From contig JAKITO010000033.1 in the NCBI GenBank assembly GCA_021648025.1, forward strand, positions 1 through 37,870: DNA of 37,870 bases. The letters run 5' to 3'. This document shows, piece after piece, positions 25,181 to 34,284 of this stretch. Origin of the DNA: Paracoccaceae bacterium (GTDB lineage Bacteria; Pseudomonadota; Alphaproteobacteria; Rhodobacterales; Rhodobacteraceae). The stretch's first letter is position 1, and every line of letters starts with the position of its first letter. The notes under the pieces were generated by a model. It did no database searches. It saw only the letters and a program-made list of their open reading frames with translations, and was not told the DNA's origin. Both the position numbers and the translations under genes were made by a program.

Positions 25181-26524
25181 ATGTCTGGATACCTCATGCC
25201 CGGTCCACCTGTGATTCCCATCGCCCCTGACCCAAACCTGCCCGCCCGTGTCGATGTTGTCATCATCGGCGGCGGCATCATCGGTGCCTCAACCGCACTG
25301 GAGCTGAGCGAGCGCGGCCTGAAAGTGTTGCTATGCGAAAAAGGTGAAATCGCCGGTGAGCAATCGTCGCGCAATTGGGGTTGGGTGCGAATTGCCTTGC
25401 GTGATCCGCGTGAAATCCCCCTGATGATCAAAAGCATCACAATCTGGGAAGGGCTGGACGCGCGCACCGGCTATGAAAGTGGCTATACCAGATCCGGCAT
25501 TGTCTGGCCCGCGCAGAGCCGCCGTCAGGAAGGCAAATACCAACGCTGGGCGGAAAACCTGACCGCACATGGGATAGACTGCCCAATGCTTAGCCCCGAC
25601 CAGGTTGACACCCTGTTTCCAGGCCACCGGATGCCCGCAAAGCCCGCCCTGTACGCGCCAATGGACGGCCGGGCCGAGCCGGAGATCGCCACGTCAGCCA
25701 TTGCCCGGGCCGCGCGCGACAAGGGTTGCGCCATCATGACCAACTGCGCGGTGCGCAGTCTGGACATCGCGGCCGGGCGGATTGCCGGGGTGATCACAGA
25801 ACGGGGGCGGGTGGCGTGTGACAAGGTGGTGATTGCCGGCGGCGCCTGGTCACGGCTGTTTGCCGGCAATGCCGGGATTTACCTGCCGACACTCAAAATA
25901 CTAAGTTCGGTGATGCGCACCACGCCGGTTGAAGGCCCGCAAATCACCATCAGCGACAAGAGCTTTGGCCTGCGCAAACGCGTCGATGGCGGGTATACGG
26001 TGGTTGCGGGAACTGGATCGATCGCCGACATCGTACCTGATACTCTGCGCCTTGCGTGGCCATTCCTGCCGGCCTTGAAAAGCGAATTTGGCAACCTTCG
26101 CCTGCGCCTTGGCCAAGAATGGATCGAACAGGCCCGCATAGCCCGCACATGGTCACCGGACGAGGAAACCCCGTTTGAAAGGTGCCGCACCCTTGATCCT
26201 GCACCTGACAAAAAGGCCCTTCAGGCCGGATGGGCTGCGGCGCAACGCGCCTTTCCGGTGCTGGCGGGCGCATCCATAGTGCAACGCTGGGCCGGGATGA
26301 TTGATGCAACACCCGATGCACTACCGGTGATCAGCCCGGTGAATGAACTTCCGGGGCTGTCTATTGCCACTGGGTTTTCCGGCCACGGCTTTGGCATCGG
26401 CCCTGCCGCTGGGCGGCTGATGGCCGATTTGGTTTGTGGTACACATCCTTTGGTCGACCCGTGGGATTTCCGGCTGGCCCGGTTCAGCGACGCAAGCCGT
26501 GTCGCGCCGCAGAAAGGCGACTAG
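25181..26524 (+). CDS. FAD-dependent oxidoreductase (DAO/DadA-like)
   Basis: 447 residues. The N-terminal Rossmann motif VDVVIIGGGIIGASTALEL binds the FAD ADP moiety, followed by EKGEIAGEQSSRNWGWVR, a signature of a sub-group of D-amino-acid-dehydrogenase-like enzymes. A second FAD segment is VVIAGGAWSRLFAGN, and the C-terminal GLSIATGFSGHGFGIGPAAGRLMADL closes the site. It oxidises an amine, probably a D- or N-methylated amino acid. The exact start is unclear: the ATG at 25181 has no good Shine-Dalgarno, and ATG 25196 has TGGA at a proper distance. The gene appears monocistronic, facing the frameshifted hydrolase gene 12 nt away. Confidence 0.85.
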   Translation: MSGYLMPGPPVIPIAPDPNLPARVDVVIIGGGIIGASTALELSERGLKVLLCEKGEIAGEQSSRNWGWVRIALRDPREIPLMIKSITIWEGLDARTGYESGYTRSGIVWPAQSRRQEGKYQRWAENLTAHGIDCPMLSPDQVDTLFPGHRMPAKPALYAPMDGRAEPEIATSAIARAARDKGCAIMTNCAVRSLDIAAGRIAGVITERGRVACDKVVIAGGAWSRLFAGNAGIYLPTLKILSSVMRTTPVEGPQITISDKSFGLRKRVDGGYTVVAGTGSIADIVPDTLRLAWPFLPALKSEFGNLRLRLGQEWIEQARIARTWSPDEETPFERCRTLDPAPDKKALQAGWAAAQRAFPVLAGASIVQRWAGMIDATPDALPVISPVNELPGLSIATGFSGHGFGIGPAAGRLMADLVCGTHPLVDPWDFRLARFSDASRVAPQKGD

Positions 26525-26536
26525 CGGCGCAACCGC

Positions 26537-27465
26537 TCAAAGCATCATCTGATAGGAATGGGCAACATAGCGATATCGCGACCCACGGGTTTCCACATAT
26601 CCCAGGGCAGGCCACGGCATATGATAGCCAATCATCGGCAGTTTGTCCGCCGCCAGCATGCCCAGAATGTCGCGCCGGGTTTTCACCGCCAGTTCCTTGT
26701 CCTGATCAAACTTCACCTGCCAGTCGGGATAGGCCAGCGACCAGACATAGTGGTTGGCAAAATCCGCACCCAGCAACAACTGCTTGCCGCCACTTTCCAA
26801 CATGTACGTCATATGCCCGCCCGTATGCCCAAACGCATCCAGCCCGGTGATGCCAGAGGCCACCGCAGCACCACCTTTGATAAAGGTGGTCTTTTCGGCC
26901 AGGGGTCGCATTTTGGCCTCAAACGTTTTGTTACCGGTCTTGTCCCAGGCATCAAACTTGGCCCCGCCGGTGATATACCGTGCATTGACGTAAGTTTCGG
27001 TGTCGCCAGCCATCAGCCCACCAATGTGGTCGCCGTGCATCTGGGTGATCACCACCGTGTCGATCTGATCGGGGGTATAACCGGCCTCGGCCAGGGCTGC
27101 CGTGGTGCCTTTGGCGCTTGGGCCTGTGTCAAACAAAATCAGCTCCTGCCCGGTATTGACCACCGTTGGGGTAAAGAAAAATTGCACCGTGTCAGGGGGA
27201 TATTGGCGGCGGCAGAGGCGGCGTCAAAGTCATTGTCCGAGGCATTGAGACCGAAAATATTATGCGGATTCGGGAAATTGCGGGTCGATGCCAGTATCGT
27301 CGTCACCTCAAAATCCCCCAGAGCGATGCGATGGTAGAGCGCGTTCCTGGTGCCCAGCATCGGCGCGCTGGCCAAGGTTGGTGTGGAAAATGCGCCCGCA
27401 ACCGGCATGGCTGCGGCACTGACAAGCAAGGTGCGGCGGGGCATGTTTCTGGCCTTGATGATCAT
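26537..27465 (-). pseudogene. MBL-fold metallo-hydrolase, frameshifted (Tat-type leader)
   Basis: One gene split over two frames. The N-terminal part starts at the ATG 27465 (GGGAG upstream), has a twin-arginine-like leader (NMPRRTLLVSAAAMPVAGAF), and runs through YHRIALGDFEVTTILAS to SAAANIP. The C-terminal part continues in the next frame with PDTVQFFFTPTVVNTGQELILFDTG to the end at 26537. The break is at a run of five G (27195-27199; C on the coding strand); one more C would restore IPPDTV. The metal motif reads TQMHGDHIGG, so the first His of HxHxDH is Gln. Could be a true pseudogene, a sequencing error or a phase-variable tract. The rest of the fold is intact (FGHTGGH, LLLGADFANH). Confidence 0.75.
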
Positions 27466-27628
27466 TGGGCGGCTCCCTTTGCGGTTGTCGGGTATTGGCG
27501 TCGTAAACATGGTAGCATGGTGATTGTGTTGCATTGTTCACGATCTGGTTGGGCCAGTTCGATCCGCACGATTACTGGACAATCGCGCGCCCTTGTGACA
27601 AGCCGCGCGGACAACAGGAGACGCCCCC

Positions 27629-28966
27629 ATGACCACCCCCCAGACCACCACAAGATTTGCCCCTTCGCCAACTGGCTACATCCACATTGGCAATCTGCGC
27701 ACCGCATTGATGAATTACCTCATTGCCCGCAAATCCGGGGGCAGTTTCATTCTGCGGATTGATGACACCGACCCGGTGCGTTCAGAAGAAAAATACGTCG
27801 ATGCGATCAAACGCGATCTGGAATGGTTGGGTCTGCATTGGGACCGGGTCGAACGTCAGTCTGCGCGGCTGGACCGCTACGCCGAAGCCGCGAAACGTCT
27901 GCGCGAAATGGGCCGGTTTTATGAGGCATTCGAGACGCCGGTTGAACTGGACCTGAAGCGTAAGAAACAGCTGAATATGCGGCGTCCGCCGGTTTATGAC
28001 CGGGCCGCTTTGGACCTTTCGCAGGAAGAACGCAAGGCACTACGGGCAGAACGCGGCAATGGGGTCTGGCGGTTCAAACTGGACCACGCACGGATTGAAT
28101 GGCACGACGGGATTCTTGGCGATCTGTCGATTGATGCGGCGTCCGTTTCGGACCCGGTACTGATCCGCGGCGATGGTCAGGTTTTGTATACGCTGGCCTC
28201 GGTGATGGATGATATCGACATGGGTGTCACTCATGTGGTGCGCGGGTCGGACCATGTGACCAATACGGCGACGCAAATTCAGATCATTCAGGCGCTGGGT
28301 GCGCCGGTACCTGAGTTCGCGCATCACTCATTGCTGACCGGACCGCAGGGCGAGGCCCTGTCCAAACGGCTGGGTACATTGGCGTTGCGCGATCTGCGCG
28401 AACGTGGCGTGGAACCGATGGCGTTGTTGTCATTGATGGCGCGACTGGGGTCATCTGATCCGGTTGAATTGCGCAAGGACATGGCTGAACTGATCGAAGG
28501 GTTTGATCTTGGGCATTTCGGCTCAGCCCCTACCAAGTTTGACGCAGAAGACCTGATGCCGCTGACCGCGCATCATTTGCAGTCTTTGCCGTTAGAGGAG
28601 GTTCGCGAGACCGTGTCTGCCTTGGGTGTACCAGACGCACTGGCCGGGGCATTCTGGACCATGGCGCGCGATAACATTACGGTTCTGGCGGACCTTGAGA
28701 AATGGTGGGCCTTGTGCCGCGACGGGGCGGAACCGTTGGTGGATGCACAAGACCGGGAATTTGTAGATCAGGCATTTGCCCTGCTGCCGGATGCACCGTT
28801 TGACAGCGAAACCTGGGGCCAGTGGACCAAGGCAGTGAAAGCAGCCACGGGGCGCAAGGGGCGCGGTTTGTTCATGCCGCTGCGCAAGGCGGTTACCGGA
28901 TTGGAGCGGGGGCCGGAGATGGCGGAATTGATGCCGTTGTTGCAGGTGGTGCGTGGACGATCATAG
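27629..28966 (+). CDS. gltX: Glutamate--tRNA ligase
   Basis: 445 residues, ATG at 27629 with AGGAG 8 nt upstream. Class I synthetase: TRFAPSPTGYIHIGNLRTAL with the HIGH-type motif HIGN at residues 19-22, the acceptor-binding WRFKLDHARIEW region, VVRGSDHVTNTATQI, and the KMSKS-type ALSKR at 243-247. The C-terminal anticodon-binding helical region ends with GLFMPLRKAVTGLERGPEMAEL. The short zinc-less form is one of two GltX types often found together in alphaproteobacteria, one of which may charge tRNA-Gln for later amidation; which of the two this is cannot be decided here. Confidence 0.95.
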   Translation: MTTPQTTTRFAPSPTGYIHIGNLRTALMNYLIARKSGGSFILRIDDTDPVRSEEKYVDAIKRDLEWLGLHWDRVERQSARLDRYAEAAKRLREMGRFYEAFETPVELDLKRKKQLNMRRPPVYDRAALDLSQEERKALRAERGNGVWRFKLDHARIEWHDGILGDLSIDAASVSDPVLIRGDGQVLYTLASVMDDIDMGVTHVVRGSDHVTNTATQIQIIQALGAPVPEFAHHSLLTGPQGEALSKRLGTLALRDLRERGVEPMALLSLMARLGSSDPVELRKDMAELIEGFDLGHFGSAPTKFDAEDLMPLTAHHLQSLPLEEVRETVSALGVPDALAGAFWTMARDNITVLADLEKWWALCRDGAEPLVDAQDREFVDQAFALLPDAPFDSETWGQWTKAVKAATGRKGRGLFMPLRKAVTGLERGPEMAELMPLLQVVRGRS

Positions 28967-29070
28967 GCTATAGTTGCGCTTGGTTTGAGGGCCTCCTCTC
29001 TCGAACCTGCAAACAGGCCGTGCCGGGCAACGGGACGGTGATTATTGAAGACCAAAGTTGAGCCGGAGTG

Positions 29071-29640
29071 TCAAAGTTTGTGGACGATCCACGCGTTCAG
29101 GGCGGTCAGGTGGGTATCGACAAAGGCGGTTTCGTCTTTGGTCAAGGTTTGGTGGCGTGGATAGCGCGGCGCAGGGCGGTCATTCAGGATTGGGGTTTCC
29201 CAGCCTTTCGTGGTGGTGAAAAATCGGGCCGCACCGGATTGTCCGAATTCTTGCAGGAAGCCCTGGATCACCACATCAATATAACTAAGCAAGATAGGTC
29301 GCGGGGCCGGCTGATCGCCTTGCCAATCTCCGGCTACCACATAGTGAGCAATGTCGATGTCAAGGTTTGCGCTGTGACGGACAGCCCCTTTGGACGGGAT
29401 CCGCTGGTATCCGCCTTCCCGCACATCCAAAGCTGTCCAGTCACTGTTCGGGACATGGGCAATTAACCCGTCGATCTGTGTGTCTTTGGCGGGTTCGACA
29501 CTCAGAAACGCGGTTGCATGCCAATCGGTGTGGCGCCAGACCCTTTGCCAACCGTCAAGCTGCGCCGGGCTGGCGTCCGGGTAACTGTGGGTGGCGCGGT
29601 TAACCAGGCTTCCGTAACCGAAAAAATATGGGGCAGGCAT
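29071..29640 (-). CDS. Gamma-glutamylcyclotransferase-like protein
   Basis: 189 residues. The N-terminal PYFFGYGSLVN (residues 4-14) is the substrate-binding loop of the GGCT/AIG2 fold, and DVREGGYQRI supplies the likely catalytic Glu75. Members release 5-oxoproline from gamma-glutamyl peptides or act on glutathione. The C-terminal half (about 100-189) is less typical, with helices and PAPRYPRHQTLT. It faces gltX convergently and is divergent from the Rrf2 regulator, whose operator candidate lies between the two starts. Substrate not determinable. Confidence 0.8.
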   Translation of the reverse strand: MPAPYFFGYGSLVNRATHSYPDASPAQLDGWQRVWRHTDWHATAFLSVEPAKDTQIDGLIAHVPNSDWTALDVREGGYQRIPSKGAVRHSANLDIDIAHYVVAGDWQGDQPAPRPILLSYIDVVIQGFLQEFGQSGAARFFTTTKGWETPILNDRPAPRYPRHQTLTKDETAFVDTHLTALNAWIVHKL

Positions 29641-29713
29641 AAGGGCATCCGATCAACCGTTGGCAATTGATGTATGTCAAACCGCCTTTTGCTGCGATAT
29701 GCAATACGTGATA

Positions 29714-29729
29714 CAAGAACTCATTCTTG
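29714..29729. promoter_or_regulatory. Candidate operator between divergent genes
   Basis: Perfect dyad CAAGAA-ctca-TTCTTG, 13 nt before the Rrf2-family start and 74 nt from the divergent GGCT-like start. Rrf2 dimers bind dyads of this size and often regulate themselves. Assigned by position and symmetry only. Confidence 0.35.
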
Positions 29730-29742
29730 GAGAGGCATCGTT

Positions 29743-30204
29743 ATGCGCATTACCAAACGAACCAACATCGCCATTCGGTTGCTGATGTATTGCGCGGCCA
29801 ATCCAGAGCGGCTGGTTACCAAATCCGAGATCGCCAAGTGCTGCAACATTTCGGCCAACCATCTGGCACAGGTGATCAATCAGTTAAGCCAGTTGCAGTT
29901 TCTGACCACGCAACGGGGCCGCAATGGCGGTATTCGCCTGCGCCGCGCGGCGAAAGATATCCGCATCGGCGCGGTATTTCGTCAGATCGAGGGTGATCTG
30001 CCACTGGCCGAGTGTTTTGCCGATGCCGACAATACCTGTCCTTTGGTCGATGCCTGTCGGTTGCGGCTGGCCTTGGCAGATGCGGCGGGGGCCTTTTATG
30101 CCTCGCTGGATGAAATCACCCTGGACTCGCTGGTCTGCGACAACTTCGATCTGATTGCGTTATTGCAGCCGGTACAATGCGCCCAAACTACTCGCGCGAT
30201 CTGA
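29743..30204 (+). CDS. nsrR: Rrf2-family regulator, NsrR-like
   Basis: 153 residues from the ATG at 29743 with GGAGAGG upstream; the open frame before it is not family-like. A winged helix (residues about 1-75: MRITKRTNIAIRLLMYCA, SEIAKCCNISANHLAQVINQL, TQRGRNGGIRL) is followed by Cys91, Cys99 and Cys105 in CFADADNTCPLVDAC, the spacing expected for the Fe-S ligands of NsrR-type sensors. NsrR is a nitric-oxide-responsive repressor. No denitrification or NO-detoxifying gene is adjacent, so the regulon is elsewhere or includes the divergent neighbour. Its last 17 bases overlap the end of the convergent ybbP. Confidence 0.82.
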   Translation: MRITKRTNIAIRLLMYCAANPERLVTKSEIAKCCNISANHLAQVINQLSQLQFLTTQRGRNGGIRLRRAAKDIRIGAVFRQIEGDLPLAECFADADNTCPLVDACRLRLALADAAGAFYASLDEITLDSLVCDNFDLIALLQPVQCAQTTRAI

Positions 30205-32716
30205 GAACCTGGGCCGGGCGCGCAGCCAGCGGCCCCCAGGCAAAGCCCAACCCCGCCAGTAAAGTGGCGATGATACCGCCGGTGACGATGCCAATGGCTG
30301 ACGGCCAAATCACCGTAAAGCTGGTTTCAAGCACATAAGAATTTACCGCCCAGCCGCCGCTGATGCCCACCAGCAATGCCACCAATCCGGCCGCCGCCCC
30401 CATCAGGCCCGCCCGCAAGGCAAAGCTGGTCAGGATGCGGGCGCGGGATGCGCCCAGCGTTTTCAATACCGCCGCCTCATAGGTTCGCGCGCCGGTGCCA
30501 GCCGCCGCCGCACCGATCAGCACCAGAAACCCGGTCAGCAGGCTGGCCGCCGCCGCCCATGACACCGCATTGGCCAGACCCGCCAGAACCTCCGATACCC
30601 GGGCGATGGCATCGCGCACACGGATGGCGGTGATGTTGGGGAATTGCCGCGCCAGGTCGCGCAGGATGGCCGCCTCGGCTTCGGGTTCGGCGTAAACCGT
30701 GGCGATAAAGCTATGCGGCGCGCTGGCCAGGGCGGCCGGATTCATCGTCAGCACAAAGCCCATCGCGCCGGTAGAAAAATCCACCTCTCGAAAACTGGTG
30801 ATCTCGGCGGTTATTTCCCGCCCAAGGATGCTTAGGCTGATTGTATCGCCAAGGTTCAGGCCCAACTCTCCGGCCTCCTCGGCTGCAAACGAAATCTGCG
30901 GTGGGCCGGAATAGTCAGCCGCCCACCATTTGCCTTTGGTCACCCGGGTGCGTTCGGGCAATTCGGCGGCATAGGTAATGCCCCGGTCGCCGTCCAGTAC
31001 CCAGTGCGAGCCTGCAACCTCACTGGCGGGCCTCCCGTTTATCCTGGTGACCATCCCGCGCAGCATTGGCGCACTGTCAACCTTGGAAACGCCCGGATCA
31101 CCGGCCAGACGGGCGTAAAAACCCTCCATCTGGTCTTTTTGGATATCGACAAAGAAATACGAAGGAGCCACTTCAGGCAGGTTACCCGAGATGGCATTGC
31201 GCAGATTACCGTCAATCTGGCCGATTGCGGCCAATACCGACAGGCCCAACCCCATCGACAACATCACCGACCCGGCCCCGTCCCTTGTGCCGCCAATGGC
31301 TGCCAAGGCCCAGCGCAACGAAGGGCGACCGCGGGTTATGCCATTGCTGTGGCGGGCGGCGAATCGCACCAGCATTGCCGCCAGCGCCAACATTGCCAAT
31401 GCACCGATCAGCCCAGCACTGGTCAAGATCGTCAACAGGTACGACCCGCTGAACCACCCGGCCAGCCCGACCAACGCGGCAAGGCAGGCAAGGATTGTAA
31501 GCAGGTAACGCCACGATGGCAGCAATGGCGCGGATGACAACGCATCGCGAAACAAGGTCGCGGCGCGCACATGTTCGGTGCGTGCCAGCGGCCAGAGGGT
31601 GAATATCAACGCGGTGAACAGCCCGTATATTGCCGCTTCGATCAATGGCACCGGATAAAACGCAAAGTCCGAAGGCACCGGCAAGCGCGCCGAGATGATC
31701 GGGCCGAACACCACCGGCACCAGCCCACCCAGCACCAGCCCGATGGAAATGCCAAGCGCTGACAACACGCCGATCTGGATGAAATAGGTCTGGAAAATCG
31801 TTGCCCGGTCAGCCCCCAAGGTGCGCAAAGTGGCGATCACCGTGGTTTTTTCGGCAAGGTACGCGCGCACTGCCGCCGACACACCAACCCCGCCAACCAC
31901 CAATCCCGACAGGCCCACCAGGATCAGAAACGCACCCAGGCGTTCGACAAATTGCGCAATACCGGGTGCGCCGTTGCGTGCATCTGTCCAGCGCAGGCCG
32001 CTTTCGCCAAACATTGTCTTGACCTCATTGGAAAGGGCCACAAGGTCGCTTTCATCAGGAAGATCAAGCCGGTATTTGCTGGAAAACACGCTGCCGGGGG
32101 ACAGCAGGCCGGATTGGCCCAAATCCGCAAGCGCCACAATGGTGCGCGGCCCAAGGCCAAAGCCATCCGCAGCGCCATCAGGTTCATGCGTCAATTCGGC
32201 CATCAGCGTAAAACCCTGCGTGCCCAGCCGAAAGGTATCGCCGATCTGCAATCCAAGCCGGTCAATCAGAACCCGCTGCATCACCGCACCGGGTTGGCCA
32301 TCTCGGCCAGCCAATGCCGTCGCCATGTCCATGTCAGGCGCCAACCGCGCCGTGCCAATCAGTGGCCAGGCGGCATCGACCGCCTTGACTTGGGTCAACC
32401 CATGCTCGGCCTCGCCGTCATGGATGACAATCGCCATCGAACGGAAATCAACAATCTCGGATACAGCAATGGCGTTGACCGCCATCCAGTCGCGTTCGTC
32501 CTCTGACGCATACCGATAGGTAAACCGCATTTCGGCGTCGCCGCCCAGCAATGCCGCCCCTTCACGGGCCAACCCCGCCTCGATCCCGCTGCGCACGGAA
32601 CCGACCCCGGCAATTGCCGCAACACCCAACGCCAGACAGGACAGAAAGATGCCAAACCCGCGCAATCCACCGCGTAATTCGCGCCGCGCCAGCCTTGCAG
32701 CGATGCGCAGACTCAT
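30188..32716 (-). CDS. ybbP: ABC transporter permease, YbbP/FtsX type
   Basis: 842 residues, the usual size of YbbP-like exporters. The N-terminal ARRELRGGLRGFGIFLSCLALGVAAIAGVGSV is a membrane anchor, followed by a large periplasmic domain, then FtsX-type membrane helices (about 250-400), a second periplasmic domain (about 520-690) and a second FtsX block ending in LLAGLGFAWGPLAARPAQVLRS. It couples with the upstream ATPase: its ATG overlaps that gene's stop by 4 nt (ATGA). Such MacB-superfamily mechanotransmission complexes move or pull lipids, lipoproteins or hydrophobic ligands rather than import. With tesA next door the arrangement equals that of the E. coli tesA-ybbA-ybbP locus. Confidence 0.92.
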   Translation of the reverse strand: MSLRIAARLARRELRGGLRGFGIFLSCLALGVAAIAGVGSVRSGIEAGLAREGAALLGGDAEMRFTYRYASEDERDWMAVNAIAVSEIVDFRSMAIVIHDGEAEHGLTQVKAVDAAWPLIGTARLAPDMDMATALAGRDGQPGAVMQRVLIDRLGLQIGDTFRLGTQGFTLMAELTHEPDGAADGFGLGPRTIVALADLGQSGLLSPGSVFSSKYRLDLPDESDLVALSNEVKTMFGESGLRWTDARNGAPGIAQFVERLGAFLILVGLSGLVVGGVGVSAAVRAYLAEKTTVIATLRTLGADRATIFQTYFIQIGVLSALGISIGLVLGGLVPVVFGPIISARLPVPSDFAFYPVPLIEAAIYGLFTALIFTLWPLARTEHVRAATLFRDALSSAPLLPSWRYLLTILACLAALVGLAGWFSGSYLLTILTSAGLIGALAMLALAAMLVRFAARHSNGITRGRPSLRWALAAIGGTRDGAGSVMLSMGLGLSVLAAIGQIDGNLRNAISGNLPEVAPSYFFVDIQKDQMEGFYARLAGDPGVSKVDSAPMLRGMVTRINGRPASEVAGSHWVLDGDRGITYAAELPERTRVTKGKWWAADYSGPPQISFAAEEAGELGLNLGDTISLSILGREITAEITSFREVDFSTGAMGFVLTMNPAALASAPHSFIATVYAEPEAEAAILRDLARQFPNITAIRVRDAIARVSEVLAGLANAVSWAAAASLLTGFLVLIGAAAAGTGARTYEAAVLKTLGASRARILTSFALRAGLMGAAAGLVALLVGISGGWAVNSYVLETSFTVIWPSAIGIVTGGIIATLLAGLGFAWGPLAARPAQVLRSRE

Positions 32717-33408
32717 TCAGCGGCCTCTTGTGCGGCTTCGTCAGCTACCTGCCCGTCGCGCAGCTGGATCACCCGGTCACAGCGCGCCGCCAGATCCGGC
32801 GCGTGAGTTACCAGCACCAGGGTCGCGCCATGCCGGTCGCGCAGGCCAAACAGCAAGTCCATGATTGCTTTGCCGTTTTCTTCGTCCAGATTGCCGGTTG
32901 GCTCATCGGCCAGCAGGATATCGGGCCGGGTCACGGATGCGCGCGCCAATGCCACCCTTTGCTGCTCGCCGCCTGAAAGCTGACCGGGATAGTGATCGGC
33001 CCGGTGGCCCAGCCCTACGGTTTCAAGCTCTTGCAAGGCGCGTTCGAACGCATTTTCGACGCCACCCAGTTCCAAAGGTGTGGCCGTGTTTTCAAGCGCA
33101 GTCATGGTCGGGATCAAATGGAACGACTGAAACACTACGCCCATGTGATCACGGCGCATCCGGGCCAGCGCGTCTTCGTCCATCGCACCCAGATCGCGGC
33201 CCAGGGCCTTCACCGTGCCCCCGGTGGCCCGTTCCAACCCACCCATCAGCATCAGCAGGGATGATTTGCCGGACCCGGACGGGCCGACCAGCCCCACGGT
33301 CTCACCTTTGATCACGTCCAAAGTGATGCCGCGCAAAATATCCACCATCCCGGCATTGCCATTCAGCGATAAACGCGCATCTTTAAGGGAAAGAACCGGG
33401 TTGTTCAT
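32713..33408 (-). CDS. ybbA: ABC transporter ATP-binding protein, YbbA type
   Basis: 231 residues from the ATG at 33408 (MNNPVLSLKDARLSL), with AGGTG 9 nt upstream. It contains Walker A GPSGSGKSSLL, the Q-loop in MGVVFQSFHLIPTMTALEN, signature LSGGEQQRVALARA and Walker B ILLADEPTGNLD, all typical of the LolD/MacB/YbbA group. It drives the YbbP permease encoded immediately downstream with a 4-nt overlap. Divergent from tesA by 48 bases, so both share a short promoter region. Confidence 0.93.
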   Translation of the reverse strand: MNNPVLSLKDARLSLNGNAGMVDILRGITLDVIKGETVGLVGPSGSGKSSLLMLMGGLERATGGTVKALGRDLGAMDEDALARMRRDHMGVVFQSFHLIPTMTALENTATPLELGGVENAFERALQELETVGLGHRADHYPGQLSGGEQQRVALARASVTRPDILLADEPTGNLDEENGKAIMDLLFGLRDRHGATLVLVTHAPDLAARCDRVIQLRDGQVADEAAQEAAE

Positions 33409-33456
33409 ATCGGGACACCTGTAATTGATATGTTTTGATATGGAGCCGTGAACCAA

Positions 33457-34122
33457 ATGCGCAAGAGTTTTCTGGGGTTTATCTTTGGTTTATTCGGGAT
33501 TTCGGCCTTCACCCAGCCATTGACAGCCGAACCGTTGACCATCGCCGCCATGGGCGACAGCCTGACCCAAGGGTACGGCCTGCCGCAACAGGATGGCTTT
33601 GTGCCGCAACTTACCGCATGGCTGCGGGGTCAAGGCGCGGACGTTACCCTGATCAACGCGGGCGTGTCCGGCGACACCACCGCCGGGGGGGCTGCTCGGG
33701 CCGGTTGGACCCTGACACCCGAGGTCGACGCGATGATCGTGACCTTTGGCGGCAATGACATCCTGCGCGGCATCGCGCCAAAGGTGGCCCGGGCCAATAT
33801 CGAGACGATTCTAACAGCGGCGCAGGCGGCCAAAGTGAATGTGTTGCTGATCGGGCTGTTGGCACCGGGCAACTATGGGCCGCAATACCAGGCGGATTTC
33901 AATGCAATTTACCCGGACCTGGCGGCGCAATATGGCGCGTTATACGCCGAGAACTTCCTGTCCGGCGTGATCGGCGCAGATGGTCGGGTGGACCTGGCCC
34001 TGATGCAGGGCGACGCCATCCATCCCAATGCCAAAGGCGTGGCCCGAATTGTCGACGCCCTTGGGCCGCATGTCCTGGCGCTAGTCTCGCTTACCCGCGA
34101 AGACACCCAATCGGGTGGATGA
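33457..34122 (+). CDS. tesA: SGNH esterase / lysophospholipase-thioesterase (TesA-like)
   Basis: 221 residues with the ATG at 33457; a GTG at 33448 is possible but only 2 nt from GGAG. Residues 1-24 are a signal peptide (KSFLGFIFGLFGISAF, cleavage near LTA-E), so it is periplasmic. SGNH blocks: GDSL at 33-36 with nucleophile Ser35, the oxyanion Gly in INAGVSGDTT, Asn100 in FGGNDILRG, and Asp186/His189 in GDAIHPN. It hydrolyses lysophospholipids, acyl thioesters or aryl esters. The divergent ybbA-ybbP pair is its conserved genomic neighbour, pointing to a shared role at the membrane. Confidence 0.9.
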   Translation: MRKSFLGFIFGLFGISAFTQPLTAEPLTIAAMGDSLTQGYGLPQQDGFVPQLTAWLRGQGADVTLINAGVSGDTTAGGAARAGWTLTPEVDAMIVTFGGNDILRGIAPKVARANIETILTAAQAAKVNVLLIGLLAPGNYGPQYQADFNAIYPDLAAQYGALYAENFLSGVIGADGRVDLALMQGDAIHPNAKGVARIVDALGPHVLALVSLTREDTQSGG

Positions 34123-34284
34123 GCGGCCACAAACGAAACGGGATGTGAATATATCCAGGAAAACCATAGTTTTTCAACTTTCGGCTGGGCTATTGATCTA
34201 CTCACGCGCCTTTTGGCCAGTTCGAAATGTCTCTTTCACGCGACCCATCCAACGAATTGGCGCACGCTCTGGCGAAACACCTGG

